A stretch of 64,000 nucleotides of DNA from Corythucha ciliata (taxonomy: Eukaryota > Arthropoda > Insecta > Hemiptera > Tingidae): NCBI GenBank assembly GCA_038030265.1, contig CM075939.1, positions 44,373,253 to 44,437,252 of the forward strand, in the 5' to 3' direction. The position numbers were made by a program, and so were the translations under genes. Shown piece by piece: positions 53,390 through 64,000 of the stretch. Position 1 is the first letter of the stretch. Each line of letters opens with the position of its first letter. The notes under the pieces are model-generated. The model did not search any database and was not told the origin of the DNA. It worked only from the letters and a program-made list of their open reading frames with translations.

Positions 53390-53782
53390 AGAATATATTG
53401 ACAATATTGTCCCCACCCCTCTATAAAACGTGCCCCTCCTTACAGCCACGAGCAAATTCCAAAGTTATACGGCCCTAAACCATGATACTTGGAAAGGAGA
53501 GATTAAATCATGAGCTTGACACCCGAAAAAAAGGCGCACCTCAATTGCTGGCTACTAGGGTTCGTTAATTATTTGGTTGAAAACCTCATTTTGTGGTCGA
53601 AATGAATTCGAGGCTGTTCAGGTTTCATGGTCAGCATAATTGGCTGGAGGGGGAATGATAGACACATAATTTGTGATCTCTATTTATTGTAATTTAAAAA
53701 CATGGCTTGGAATGACATGAAAATTGAGCTCTTGGGAGCATTTGTAGCCCTAATACTGTGTTTGGTGTGAACAAGACAATGT
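53390..53782 (-). repeat. 3' flank of ZF4, duplicated at ZF5
   Basis: Blocks TATTGTCCCCACCCCTCTAT, GAGCAAATTCCAAAG and GAATTCGAGGCTGTTCAGG recur in order at 60915-61175. They are part of the duplicated ZF unit and include the minus-strand AATAAATA at about 53685. Confidence 0.65.
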
Positions 53783-55012
53783 TTACAGATAAAGGTTGGT
53801 GTGGTTTCGAATAAGATGCATATTAAGATCGCTATTTTGTGTGCCAATGTAGTCACAGAGTGGGCAATAGAATAAGGCTTTTATGCCGGTGTGCTTCTGA
53901 TTATGTCGATCTAGAGTAGGTTTAAACGCACACTTGTAGTCACAATGTGTGCACTTGAAGGGTTGCTCGCCGGTGTGCTTCCTTTTATGTATAGTAAGAT
54001 TAGATTTGAGAGCACTCTTGAAGTCACAGCGTGTGCACTTGAAGGGTTTCTCACCGGTGTGCTTCCGAATATGTAGAACAAGAGAAGATTTAAAGGCACA
54101 CTTGAACGCACAGTGTGCGCACTCGAAGGGCCGGCTCGACTTTTCGCCGGTGTGTTTTCGAAGATGTGCAGCAACTTTATATCGAGTGGAAGCCTTGAAG
54201 TCACAGCGTGGGCAATTGAATGGTTTCTCGCCGGTGTGCGATCGAATGTGACGAATAATTTGTTCCTTTCGAGCGCACTTGAAGTCACAGTGGTAGCACT
54301 TGAAGGGCTTCTCGCCGGTGTGCGTTCGAATGTGACGTACAATTTGTTCCTTTCGGGCGCACTTGTAGTCACAGTGGTGGCACTTGAAGGGCTTCTCGCC
54401 GGTGTGCTTTCGAATATGTAGAACAAGAGAAGATTTAAAGGCACACTTGAACGCACAGTGTGCGCACTCGAAGCGCTTTTCGAAAGGTTTTTCGCCGGTG
54501 TGCTTCCGATTGTGTAGAGCGAGACTAGATTTGACCGCACTCTTGTAGTCACAGTGCGTGCACTTGAAGGGTTTCTCGCCGGTGTGCTTTCGATTAATAT
54601 GCACTAGAAGATTATACTTAACGGTGCACTTGTACTCACAGTGTTTGCACTTGAAGGGCTTCTCGCCGGTGTGCGATCGAATGTGACGAATAATTTGTTC
54701 CTTTCGGGCGCACTTGAAGTCACAGTGGTAGCACTTGAAGGGCTTCTCGCCGGTGTGCTTCCGAATATGAGAAATAAGTGTAGTCTTTTTGGCGCACTTG
54801 TAAGCACAGTGTGCGCAACTGAAGGGTTTCTTGCGGGTGGCGTGCGTTTGAAGATGTTCATTTAGTTCACTCTCTGTGTCGCATTTGAACTGAAAGAATG
54901 GGTCTCGGCAATCGACGAGCCACTCGCTGTTGTGCGTTTGATGAATATGATGAATAAGTTCGCTCATTAATGAGCACTCACACCCACAGTAATGACATAG
55001 AAAAGAACTCAT
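53783..55012 (-). CDS. C2H2 zinc-finger protein, locus ZF4, ~14 fingers
   Basis: 409 codons from ATG 55012. The N-terminal family finger is CHYCGCECSLMSELIHHI, followed by a variant second finger that lacks one cysteine (CRDPFFQFKC). Twelve canonical C2H2 fingers to about residue 404 are joined by HTGEKPF. It is presumed to be a sequence-specific nuclear DNA-binding protein, with no KRAB, SCAN, ZAD or BTB domain. Finger blocks are internally duplicated: CAHCAFKCAFKSSLVLHIRK occurs twice and CYHCDFKCARKEQIIRHIRS twice. Two linkers are abnormal (EKPFEKRFE and EKSSRPFE) and lie just before the duplicated finger, where recombination probably happened. The longest and least damaged of the five paralogues. 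Confidence 0.9.
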   Translation of the reverse strand: MSSFLCHYCGCECSLMSELIHHIHQTHNSEWLVDCRDPFFQFKCDTESELNEHLQTHATRKKPFSCAHCAYKCAKKTTLISHIRKHTGEKPFKCYHCDFKCARKEQIIRHIRSHTGEKPFKCKHCEYKCTVKYNLLVHINRKHTGEKPFKCTHCDYKSAVKSSLALHNRKHTGEKPFEKRFECAHCAFKCAFKSSLVLHIRKHTGEKPFKCHHCDYKCARKEQIVRHIRTHTGEKPFKCYHCDFKCARKEQIIRHIRSHTGEKPFNCPRCDFKASTRYKVAAHLRKHTGEKSSRPFECAHCAFKCAFKSSLVLHIRKHTGEKPFKCTRCDFKSALKSNLTIHKRKHTGEQPFKCTHCDYKCAFKPTLDRHNQKHTGIKALFYCPLCDYIGTQNSDLNMHLIRNHTNLYL

Positions 55013-55160
55013 TATAGTTTTGAGATACGAACGTCAGGGGAATAAAAAAACCGTAAAGAAATTGATCAAGCAGTTTTGAGGAGCCCAAACTGATCGTCCA
55101 CCGGTGAAACTGTACTATTTGAAAGTGGCAGCGAAATGTTACAGGAATACAAAAAAATAA

Positions 55161-55168
55161 TATTTATG
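55161..55168 (-). promoter_or_regulatory. TATA-like box, ZF4
   Basis: CATAAATA on the minus strand in the conserved upstream block about 150 bp before the ATG, aligned with TATAAATA of ZF3. Confidence 0.4.
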
Positions 55169-55349
55169 TTGTTTCAAAAAGTGAGCAAAGGGCCTCGATT
55201 TGTTAAAGTTGGGTCATTCTTTTCTTATCTTAATAGAGAGGGAAAATATTCTGTTTTTACTACATAGGCTCATATTTATAATTGCTTTTTGGGTACAAAT
55301 TCTTCTAACTAAAAATCAAATCAGTTTTTACTGGGAAATAATCGTCTGT

Positions 55350-56275
55350 TTGGGCGCCCACTTGGGGAAATTTAATTTTTATTGAAATGTCCATGAATAC
55401 GGGCAGTATAGTCTTGTAGGGGAGTTATTGAGAAGTCCCCATTGTGAGAGTCGGGGGGGGGGGGGGAGTTATAGACTCTTTTATTCAACCCAAAAAATGA
55501 CATAATATAATGCAATAAGTCCACGGATTTTGAGAAAAAGCGCCAGGTTTCTCGACGTGACTACAATTATGAAATTAATAAATTAATTAGACTGATATTA
55601 TCCGGACGACGATGGAAGGGCATAGCCCAACACGATTATTAATTAAAATATCGGCGACAGATTTATTCAGTATATCCATCTAACAATTATGAAACGCGAG
55701 GGCAAGTTATCGTGTAAATTTCAGAAAAATGCTTATTCGCTGCTGAAATTGATGAAAAGTGCTGATTAACATAAGCTAAAATTGAGAAAGAATGGCAATT
55801 AGTGGAATCTGGAAGCAACTTCTAGGATAAATTCAGAAGAATGTAGTGCTCATTTCTTTTGTTTTTGAGGGTCTTTTCGAGACCGTTGGTAGATTGGGGG
55901 GGGGGGAGTGGCGGGCAGATTCGCAACTTTCGGAAGACGAGGGGTGTAGTGGAGGGATGAAGAGTTCACTTCCTCTTTCTCTCATTAAGAGAAAGAGATA
56001 ACAAAAAAACAAAAAAAAGATCGAAGTTCGGAAAGAGAATAAATTTACAAATATAAAAAAAAATCAATATCTAATTAACATAAAATATAACGTTCGCGTA
56101 GTAATCACGTTTTGTTAAATTCCTTCCCGACTATATAGGCAAGATCAGGTAAATGTCAAGAACACGGAACACCTGGCTAAAATTGATGAAGAGTGCAAAA
56201 AAAAAAAAATCACTTATTCCCAATTTCTCAACGAAACTTTCCGACCAAAATAATAAAAAAAAAATCTTGTCCGAG
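55350..56275. other. No gene seen
   Basis: Non-repetitive AT-rich DNA with G and A runs; a few ~30-bp minisatellite units at 55710-55840. Confidence 0.4.
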
Positions 56276-56279
56276 AGAT

Positions 56280-57480
56280 GCAAAAATCTAAACAATTTTT
56301 AACCAGACCATAACGATTTTTAACTTAAAACTGACGTTTTCTAACCCAAAACTGAGATTTCACTCTATAACTGAATATTTTACTTCAAAACTGACGGCTT
56401 TAAGCCACAGCCGAAGTGTTTTCGCCTAAACTAAAGACAGCTGGCAATTTTAAAACCCAAGGAATTACCTCCAAAACTGATGATTTCACCATAAAACTGG
56501 CGGGTTTAACCCAAACTGATGAAAAACGAATGATCTTACCAAAACAGACCACCCAGCTTTAAAAACTGCCGATTTTATCCCTCAAGTGGCGATTTTACCC
56601 CCACCCGCTGCAGATCTGGTGATTTTAACCTAAAACTACATTTTTCTGTTTCATTTCAAGAATGATTATTTTACACGCGAAACGACGATTTTCCCCCAAA
56701 ATTAGATAATTTACTCCAAAACTGACAATGTCACACTTTAACTAAAGTTTTCCCCAAAAACGATGTTTTATGGTCAAATAAAAGAACGACTCTGCCTGGA
56801 AAACCTGTGATTTCACACACACAACTGATCAATTCAACCCATAAATGTGGCGATTTAAAACCAAAACATACGATTTCACGCCACAGCTGGCGTGTTGCCC
56901 CATAACTGAAGACGTCACTACACAACTGGTGATTTACCCCAAAAGCAAATTTTATAGTCTAACCTCAAAAATGAATATTCAACCCGAAATTGGTTAGTTT
57001 GACTATGAAATCTGGTACACTACGAAAACTGGTAATTTTATCACAAAACTGACGAGTTTTAGCCCAAAATTGAAGTTTTTATTCCAGAACTATCAACTGA
57101 AAACTGATGTTTTCAATGAAAAACTGGGAATTTCACCTTAAAAATGTGAATAGAGGGTTTACCTCGAATCTGGTGATTTTAGCTCAAAATGCCGATTTAT
57201 TCGCGAAAATTGTGATTTAGGCCCGGGTCAACCACGTGGGCTTAAATTTCCGTTTATCCGCGAGCATAAAAGCTTATACCAGTTACAACGTATTCCCCAA
57301 TCATAATTCCACATTTTGCATAGAAAAAACGTTCAAACTCGTAACAACGCTTAAACGTATACACATTGTCGAACCTGTCCTAAGCGCAATAATGGCGATT
57401 TTAGCGCAGAAATAGATATTTTAGTAGGCTCTAAAATTTTGATTTTGACTAAAAACTGGCAATTTTACCATTAAGCTGGG
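56280..57480. repeat. Minisatellite with ~19-20-bp unit, AAAACTGACGATTTTACC type
   Basis: About fifty degenerate copies of CCAAAACTGACGATTTTACC. Distinct from the ~30-bp family but similar in layout. Confidence 0.75.
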
Positions 57481-59255
57481 AATGTCAGGTGTCGAGCCAT
57501 TTTTAGTAGAGCGAAGCACACCATTTCTTTATCCCCTCCCTTGAGCAAATCTTGAATCCGCGTCTCGGCGTCTGTCTGCGAAAATCTTAGTTTAGGCGCA
57601 AACACGGCGAAATTAGTCTTTGAATTATGTCACCCTTGCGAAATTCATTTTGTGAGCTACAAAATTCTTGAATTTTTTTTTTTTTATTAGCGAAATCATT
57701 TTTTTAGTGAGCGCCGACGAAACACAATGTTGGTTATCCTGAAGATTTACGCTTTATTAGGAATGTATCTAGGGAAGGGCAGCTGCCTACCCTTGCTCCT
57801 ACTGGCTACGCCCATGCCAAAACGAGCATTGGCAAAAACGTATGAGCCGTGTTGATATTTGAACTGGGCAGCGGCATGGCATCCAGCAGCAGCGCCCTCA
57901 GTCTCACAATCGTTTTGTCCTCACGGTTTTCTTTCAGTCCTAGTGAACAGGGGGTCCTCTCTGACTCGTTTTTGGGGCAAGCCAACGTGCCTGGGTCTGA
58001 AACCTGAATGGGAGGAGCGAAATGGCAGGCCCCCCGGGTCCCCAAAAAGCTTAAAGATATGGGAAAATGAGGATTTTTGGTCTTATTCTTATGGATGTAG
58101 GATCGTGAAAGGACGTTTGGGAACCGATTGGACGCGAAATTCTATATTTGGTCTTATATTTTCGCGAAATTACACGTTTCCGAACTATGTTTTTTGCGAA
58201 ATAGCAATTTCCAGGGCCTCTCTTTTGCTAGGCGCGGACCCTTGACAAGCTGGCTACGACTAGGCTTGACGAGTAAGTACCCGTGAAATTTGGTAAAGCT
58301 TTTAAGACGTGATTTACCTTGAATTACGGTTTTTTTATTTTAAAAGTCTTTCTTTTTCCCCCTTGAGTATTATAATAATGTCCCGGGTCAATAAAATAAA
58401 CTGAAGATAATGGAAATAATTGCAACCGAGCCGCCTTCAGGGTGGTGAAGTGGGGAGCAGCATTGATGACGTAGTTTGCAGGTGAGGGGACGTAACTGCA
58501 AACGTAAATTAAAAATTAACGGATGGAGTTTTTGACGAACGGAAAACGACATAAGCTCTTTTTTAGCATACTTCATCATAAAAAAATACATTTCCCCCAA
58601 ATCTCGACCTGTGAAACTTCCTCATTAGCGGCTAACGTAAGAAGATAAACACTAACACGCAGCTGAAATGTACAGAAACATCTATAATTCACCAATGAAA
58701 TTGTAAAAAAAAAGCTAATTTCAGCAATACAGCGTAGACAAAGTAGTGATTCGTGGCTAAAATTGAGAAAAATGGCATTTGCAGCCAAAATCAAGAAAAA
58801 TTCCAATTCCTGGCAAAAATGTAGGTAAATCGCTATAATTACAGGGGTGGTTTTACGCCTGAGCGCCGAGGGAGCCGGTAAACTTTATTCTCACCCCCCC
58901 CCAAATATTCTATTCGCCTAATTTATTAAATCTCTTATAAAAACCAGCCATAAGGCAACTGTCTCGCTGATTTCCAAAACCCGGAGCTTTTATTGCACTG
59001 TCTGAGATCTGCTTGAATGTGGTGTTAGGCGATTTGAATTAGCAAAAAACGTTGCAATAAATAAAGTAAAAATCTGGAAATTTGGCCCCAGAGCATTCTA
59101 CCGAAAAACCAGACCCAACGATTGAGAGTGGGTTTCACTCAACATCATCTGATCAAACAATAAGGCGAATCACGCGCGTCTGGTTCTTTTAAACGGGGGG
59201 AAAAAACCGACAATTCGCGCTGCTAAATTTCGCAGTTAAAATTGCCGAAAAAACC
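57481..59255. other. No gene seen; some minisatellite
   Basis: 57780-58060 includes GGCCCCCCGGGTCCCC and AAAAAGCTTAAAGATATGGG, also present near 12640 and 48560 (a dispersed element). 58590-58840 has ~30-bp minisatellite units. The rest is unassigned. Confidence 0.4.
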
Positions 59256-59684
59256 GACATATATGATCAAAATGGGGTATACAAGTTAACATGTTCATGC
59301 GACGAAGTTTACATTGGGCAAACCGGAAGGAAGTTGAGACAACGATACAGGGAACACATAGCATCATAAAACAAACACAAGATCGACTCAAACTTTGCTA
59401 ACCACCTTCGTACACGTAAACACCAACCACAAAACATAACGCAATCCATGAAACTTATACACGCAAGACAGAAAGGACGAAGACTAAACATACTGGAGAA
59501 CATGGAAATTTACAAACAAAAAATGTTCGAGGGAAGCATCATCAACGAACAGCTCAACACCACTTCTAACACTATCTTTGCTCTAAAGGAGGTTTATCCA
59601 ATAAAAAGAAAGGCGACCCAAAACATCTCACCTAAGGCCAAAAAACAAATACATCCGACGCAACCACCTCACGTAACATCCTAA
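59256..59684 (+). pseudogene. Penelope-like element, GIY-YIG endonuclease remnant
   Basis: Plus-strand frame from 59256: DIYDQNGVYKLTCSCDEVYI, then GQTGRKLRQRYREHIAS, a TAA at 59368, then HLRTRKHQPQ, KGRRLNILENMEIYKQKMFE, and an end at 59684. GVY...YIG, the R-x2-R-x3-H and the LN-LE-EIY tail are typical of the C-terminal GIY-YIG nuclease of Penelope-like retroelements. The RT domain is absent (5' truncated), and there is one in-frame stop. Dead copy. Confidence 0.8.
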
Positions 59685-59802
59685 GACAGCCCGACAAAAG
59701 ACAGAAAATAACGGACTTTTTCATTGTAAACATACACACCAGGGGTGACAGTGGGGGATGTGAAAGTGAGGGAAAGTGAAAGGGAGGGCTTACGACTAGG
59801 GG

Positions 59803-59810
59803 TATAAATA
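59803..59810 (+). promoter_or_regulatory. TATA box of Penelope-like terminus
   Basis: TATAAATA, 53 bases before the hammerhead-like core; the same arrangement as at 52185 on the other strand. Confidence 0.45.
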
Positions 59811-59862
59811 CAGGGGGGGGGGTGACACCAGTACCACACAGTTTCAGTTGTACTTACAGACG

Positions 59863-59890
59863 CTGAAGATGGCGAGCAGCCGAAACCGGT
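59863..59890 (+). ncRNA. Hammerhead-like core in Penelope-like terminus
   Basis: CTGAAGA, an extra T, a GGC-GAGCA-GCC stem and GAAACCGGTT follow the GIY-YIG remnant by about 180 bases. Hammerhead ribozymes are known in the terminal repeats of Penelope-like elements. Stems I and III were not folded with confidence. Confidence 0.5.
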
Positions 59891-59959
59891 TCGTTTCTAA
59901 CGCACCTCAACGAGGGAAGACAGACAACGTAGGCTCCTACGGCTACAGTTTCATGCATG

Positions 59960-60900
59960 CATTAATGAGAAAACGCTAATTCTCGGTTTCTGGAGGCAAC
60001 TTAGTGGCTTCAGGACAAAAGCCATGGTTTAAGGCAACATAACAATTACATTCCTTGTTCATTCAGAGAATATGGGGCCCCGTAGAGATTTCCGTCTGGA
60101 TTCTATGAAATTGCGCTGAGAACTAGTGAAATGTGCCTTCAAATGAACTAAAATCCTCGAAACTGTGGGGTTCGAATGCGCCAAAATGTTGACAAATTGG
60201 TGTTTGAGTGAGCCAAATCTGCGAATTTGATTTTTTTCCAAAGAGCGATATTCGTTTTTTAATCAATATAAAGATTTTAGAAAGAGCTAAATGCACGAAA
60301 TGTGATTTTTGAAAGAGTGGAAGCACTCTGGGGTTTGAAATAGCAGCAATCTGTGAAATTTTGTTATGAACGAGCCAAAGCAGTGACACTTGTTAGAGAC
60401 GAAATTTTGTTTTTTAACTAGGTGTGTGCCCTCTTCCCACCCTGACTTGATGACTCGCCACAATGCAGTGAAAACCAATGCGTTTGATTTGTTCCGTGGT
60501 GGTGCTCGGCCGGCGAGGGGGTGAGCTATTAAATTGTTACAAACTGCGTGTAATAGCCCACGAGCCAACCGACGGCATGCCGAAAACCACTTTTTTATGA
60601 GATTGGGTATATCACGAATATGAAGTCATCGCGAACTCAATTTTTCATGGATATTTCCTATTTGACAGCGAAGCATTTCTTGAAACTTGTAGTTGACAGC
60701 TATTTATCTTCTCCAACTTGTTAATTCTGCTGTCACGGAGGGGGGGGGGACTCCACAACCCATCCCCTAGCAATGATACTATTGAAAAAGAACATTGTGG
60801 GGGGGGGGGATAATCACGGAGAGGGCCGAAATTGGGAATACAACGCATTGATTTGACAGAAATTAAGTTGAGGAGAAAGATGGGGATTGATTTGAGTGAA
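59960..60900. repeat. Loose GTGAAAT-GAGCCAAA repeats, then no gene
   Basis: 60060-60420 contains units like GCGAAATT-TTTTGAGTGAGCCAAA, related to 34150-34775. 60420-60900 is unassigned, with two G runs. Confidence 0.45.
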
Positions 60901-61357
60901 TTGAATGAATTAATTGAAATATTGCCCCCACTCCTTCTATAAAACTTGCCCCTCCCAACACAACTACGCAACCCCGAGCAAATTCCAAGTCACAGCCATG
61001 GTCATAAGAATGAGAAGAAAGAGAGAAAATCATAAGTTTCACAGAAAAAAAGGCCCTCTCGGTTTCCGGCTGCTGAAGTTAGTTATTTGCTTGAAAAACT
61101 CGTTTTTTTGGTTCGAAAATGAATTCGAGGCTGGTTTTCCGGTTTTACGGTCGCGGCTGGGGCGGGAGATTGAAATCACACAAAATAATTTGTTGCCTTT
61201 ATTTATCTTAATTTTAAAAAATTGGGCTCTAATTACATGAAAATGTGAAGCTATTGCGGGGACATTTTTGCAGCCACAATATTGTGTTTGGTGCGAACAA
61301 GGCAATGTTCTTTGGTCAGTGTGCGATTGAAGATACCAAGTCGGTCCTTTCGGACGT
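60901..61357 (-). repeat. 3' flank of ZF5, with decayed last finger
   Basis: Shares blocks with the ZF4 flank. Immediately after the ZF5 stop the text still aligns to the lost last finger (CGAAAGGACCGACTTGG, CACACTGACCAAAG) but has no open frame. Minus-strand AATAAA is near 61200. Confidence 0.55.
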
Positions 61358-61813
61358 TCATGTTGTCAGTATTTCAAGGGGTTTCTCGATGTGCGTTCTA
61401 AGATGAGCATCAAGGTTGGTCTTATAGGCGGCCTTGTAGTCACAGTGTTTGCATTCGAAGGGTTTCTCGCCCGTATGCATTCGATGATGTGCATCGAAGT
61501 TAGATTTAACGGCGCACTTGAACCCGCAGATCGTGCATTTGAAGGGCTTCCTGCCGGTGTGCCTTCGTACATGCAGATCAATTTTACTTTTTCTGTTGCA
61601 CTTGTACTCACAGAGCGTGCAATTAAAACGTTTCTCTCTGACGGTATGCGTTCGAAGGTGTTCGTTAATTTCACTCTCACTGTAGCATTTAAACTGTTGA
61701 CAGTATTGGCAGTTGAAGGGCTCTCCGCCGTTGTGCATTCGAATAATATGATGAATGAGTTCGCTCATTTCTGAGCACTGGCACCCGCAGTAATAACATG
61801 ATAACGTATTCAT
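61358..61813 (-). CDS. C2H2 zinc-finger protein, locus ZF5, five fingers, truncated tail
   Basis: 151 codons from ATG 61813. Family N-terminal finger CYYCGCQCSEMSELIHHI, then a second finger with all ligands present (CQYCQQFKCYSESEINEHLR), then three canonical fingers (CTLCEYKC, CTICGFKC, CKHCDYKA) with TGRKPF/TGEKPF linkers, ending EKPLEILTT-TGA. Other family members end in a GTQKSHL-type finger and HTDQ. Here that finger has decayed behind the stop, so the protein is C-terminally shortened. Probably still translatable. Its intact second finger helps to define the ancestral form of the variant finger in ZF1, ZF3 and ZF4. Confidence 0.8.
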   Translation of the reverse strand: MNTLSCYYCGCQCSEMSELIHHIIRMHNGGEPFNCQYCQQFKCYSESEINEHLRTHTVREKRFNCTLCEYKCNRKSKIDLHVRRHTGRKPFKCTICGFKCAVKSNFDAHHRMHTGEKPFECKHCDYKAAYKTNLDAHLRTHIEKPLEILTT

Positions 61814-61956
61814 TACGGTTTTGAGATACCGGCGTCAAGGGAAAAAACTCTTAAGGGAATGGCTCGCGCGGGTCTCAGAAGTCAGAACTGATCATTTCCC
61901 GGTAGAACATTAAGTGAGCGAAGTGTAACGGGAATGTAATCTTATAAAAAATAAAA

Positions 61957-61964
61957 TATTTATG
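61957..61964 (-). promoter_or_regulatory. TATA-like box, ZF5
   Basis: CATAAATA on the minus strand, aligned with the ZF3 and ZF4 boxes, about 145 bp before the ATG. Confidence 0.4.
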
Positions 61965-62419
61965 TTGTTTTCAAAAGAGAGCAAAGGGCCACGAATTGTG
62001 ACAACGTCTTATATTTGTACAGTAATCTGCCGTAAAACAGTTCATTTTCTCCCGCCCTCTCTGAATTAGAGCGTAATAATGCCGGTTGTGAAGACGGATG
62101 GAAAGATATTGTTCAGGAGCAGAGTATCATGCAAATATAAAACGCTATGAGGGTTGGGCTATTATTTTGTTATCGTGGAGAAGGGAAATATTTTGTTTTT
62201 ATTACAAACAGAGTCGAGTTGTTAGCGAGATTTTTCGGTCTAACCGGTAAAAATTAGCTTGAATCAAAAATCCAACTGGCTGGAATTCTCGAATTTTCTA
62301 GGTTTCCGAATGTTTAGAAAACGTGAAATGGTCTGCTTTCAGGGGAGAATAATTAGTTTCTGGACTGAATTTTATAGTTTAGGGACAGTCTAGTCAGCTA
62401 ATACGTCTGTATTTTGCAG

Positions 62420-62815
62420 ACTAATGGTCAAATTTCTTGAGCTAATGCCTCTTCTTAATCCTGGATGAAATTGACAGTGCCCACTTGTCCAGGCTGTGTA
62501 TATTTACCGTACCCCTTCGACTTCATAGCCTGGCTCTGAAGTCTGAACTTGTATAGGGTTTGCAGGTAAAAGGCGCGGCCCGTCGGAACGGCTACAATCC
62601 CCCTAACACGAGTTTCCAGACATTTAAACTAAATTTTGTAATTTCGCTGAAATTAAGACCCCGCGGAAGTCACATTTCTGGAACTTCCCATTTCCACCGT
62701 CGGTCACTACAAAAAAGGGCCCACGAAACGTGCAATTTTGCTTAAATTAATAGGACCATTCGTCAGGGTGTGGGCTCTGTCGGGGCCGGCTATCGCCGAT
62801 CTAAAAAAAAAAAAA
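62420..62815. other. No gene seen
   Basis: Non-repetitive sequence ending in a long A run (62802-62825). Confidence 0.4.
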
Positions 62816-62819
62816 AAAA

Positions 62820-63440
62820 AAAAAACGGCCCTGAAATTCGCGAAAATTGTGCCTGGAAATATTTGTTTCATTTTGTTGGGATACCTCGTCGCAGTCCACG
62901 TGGCCGGCTAGCCTAGGGTCCGAACCCACGAAAAACCATTTCAAACTCGAAATTTCACGAAAAGCGACCTGTAACTTGCAGTTTTGTTGAAATCAAGACC
63001 TGAAATTAGCATTGTTTAACAACAATAAAGGCCTGAAACTGTCTATTCCCCGTATATTCAAGACTGGAAACTTGTAATTTAGCTCACATTAAGGACTCGC
63101 AGTCGCTCAAATAGAGGAACCGAACGTGCCTAATACGTGCCGAACGTTCAGGCCTAATAATTCATTATGCAAACTCATTAAATTTTAAATATTCAAATAA
63201 ATTCAAGTTCCAATTCAATTCCGGAATTCCGGGAACTGGTTTGGCCGGGGTTTACGCTCAAAAGGTCCTGAAACCTGCAGTTTCGTCGAAATTAGGACTG
63301 AAACTCGCAAAATCGTGAATATTCCGCTAGGAAAATTCCAATTTCGCGGATATTCACATTCAAAATATCTCCATATTTTGTATAGGTACGGCAAAATAGT
63401 TCGAACCTTCGTTCTTTACTTTCGCGAAAGTTGACAAGTT
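62820..63440. repeat. Loose repeats, GAAACTTGCAATTTCGCGG type
   Basis: About fifteen units with GAAATTAAGGCCTGAAACT wording; related to 50490-50990. Confidence 0.55.
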
Positions 63441-63546
63441 CCGGGCCGGCGCGAATACAGAATTTTTCTCAATGGGAGAGGGGTGCACAAATAATTTCCT
63501 CTACGCCGCCGCAAACGAGGGCCTTTTCACAATGCTACCGTGAGCG

Positions 63547-63688
63547 TGTAACGCCCTAAAAAGGGCGTTGTGATGTGTGTTAATCAATATTGACGAGAGG
63601 AGCTCGCCTGGTTACCCCAGATCGAGCTCCTTGTCTCTCACTCTCTCTACAATACACTCACATACCAAAACGCCCTTTAGGGCGTTAC
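63547..63688. mobile_element. Small MITE with hairpin ends
   Basis: The left end TGTAACGCCCTAAA is the exact inverse of the right end TTTAGGGCGTTACA. Each end also folds on itself (AACGCCCT...AGGGCGTT). 142 bp, no coding content, no clear target duplication. Confidence 0.6.
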
Positions 63689-64000
63689 ATCATCTCCACG
63701 TCCACCAACAACTCAGAAAACGACCTGCTCACCTTGTGTGCTCGGTTCGGCACCTCTCATCCAGCCGGGACCCTCGCCTGTCCAGTGGCGGCGGAACCGG
63801 GGGGGCAGGGTGGGCGGCCGACCCCCCGGAATTTAGTCTGGCTTCAATGCCAATCTTCTATCCCGAATACTGCACCCAAAGTTCTTATTCTATCCTTTTC
63901 GCTTCTTATTCGAGGACCAAGCGACCGTCACTCAGATCGAAAACCCTGGATCATTTGCGAGAAGATGAAAAATAGCAATGCCTAGAACATTCGCCCCCCC
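63689..64000. other. No gene recognised at window end
   Basis: GC-richer DNA with two overlapping plus-strand open frames in different phases and no family resemblance. Confidence 0.35.

Noticed and set aside
63577..63985. Two overlapping ~130-codon frames at the right edge
   Set aside because: Different phases over the same GC-rich DNA, starting inside a MITE; no recognised family.

Overview
The window is animal nuclear DNA, most likely from an arthropod-like invertebrate. The evidence is a spliced dehydrogenase gene with short GT-AG introns (58-95 bp), C2H2 zinc-finger genes with TGEKP linkers, a DNAJC12 homologue, and animal-type transposons (hAT-like, Penelope-like, RLE-type retroelement, LTR element). 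No species can be named. There is one 500-base assembly gap (13982-14481). Most of the window is repeat; perhaps a tenth is recognisably genic.

Genes. (i) A seven-exon retinol-dehydrogenase-like SDR on the minus strand (20484-19024), intact at 338 codons. (ii) The last three exons of a DNAJC12 homologue on the minus strand (48487-47778); its first exon was not found. (iii) Five paralogous C2H2 zinc-finger loci, all on the minus strand (near 25, 26, 39, 54 and 61.5 kb). They share a promoter-like upstream block, a distinctive N-terminal finger, a common tail and a common AATAAA-bearing 3' flank. Two look intact or nearly so, one has a duplicated tail behind a stop codon, one has lost its ATG, one is a pseudogene and one has lost its last finger (the categories overlap). 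(iv) A possible gene crossing the assembly gap (13901 to 14718).

The most informative locus is 6.7-16.4 kb, which is a nested insertion. A unique sequence is present twice: intact at 14949-16448, and split at 7482/12319 by a 4.8 kb hAT-like element with TIRs starting CAGGGGTGGGC and a perfect 8-bp target duplication (GCTGTAGA). That element was itself hit by an intronless VAC14 retrocopy (8326-10529) ending in a 13-base poly(A). A second copy of the element (28766-31846, inverted, with its own 8-bp duplication GGTATAGG) lacks the VAC14 insert and so shows the insertion point to the base. The VAC14 reading frame carries three +1 shifts, so it is a processed pseudogene unless the shifts are assembly errors.

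Other mobile DNA: an RLE-type non-LTR-like retroelement with an open frame of about 970 codons (44957-42036, minus); an LTR of 1.88 kb (35626-37506, minus orientation) with an adjacent primer-binding site and an internal array of about 24 small hairpins whose arms co-vary; a Penelope-like GIY-YIG remnant followed by a TATA box and a hammerhead-like core (59.26-59.9 kb), with a second orphan core at 52.1 kb; a fossil R1/I-like RT fragment (5.75-6.18 kb); and several MITE or foldback elements.

Background. Much of the rest is a highly degenerate minisatellite with a unit near 30 bp (core close to CGCTAATTCGCGGCTAAAAT then TGAGAAAAAG), in both orientations. It also fills the inside of the hAT-like elements. 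At least five other short-period arrays with related wording occur in separate blocks (32.4, 34.2, 50.5, 56.3 and 62.8 kb).
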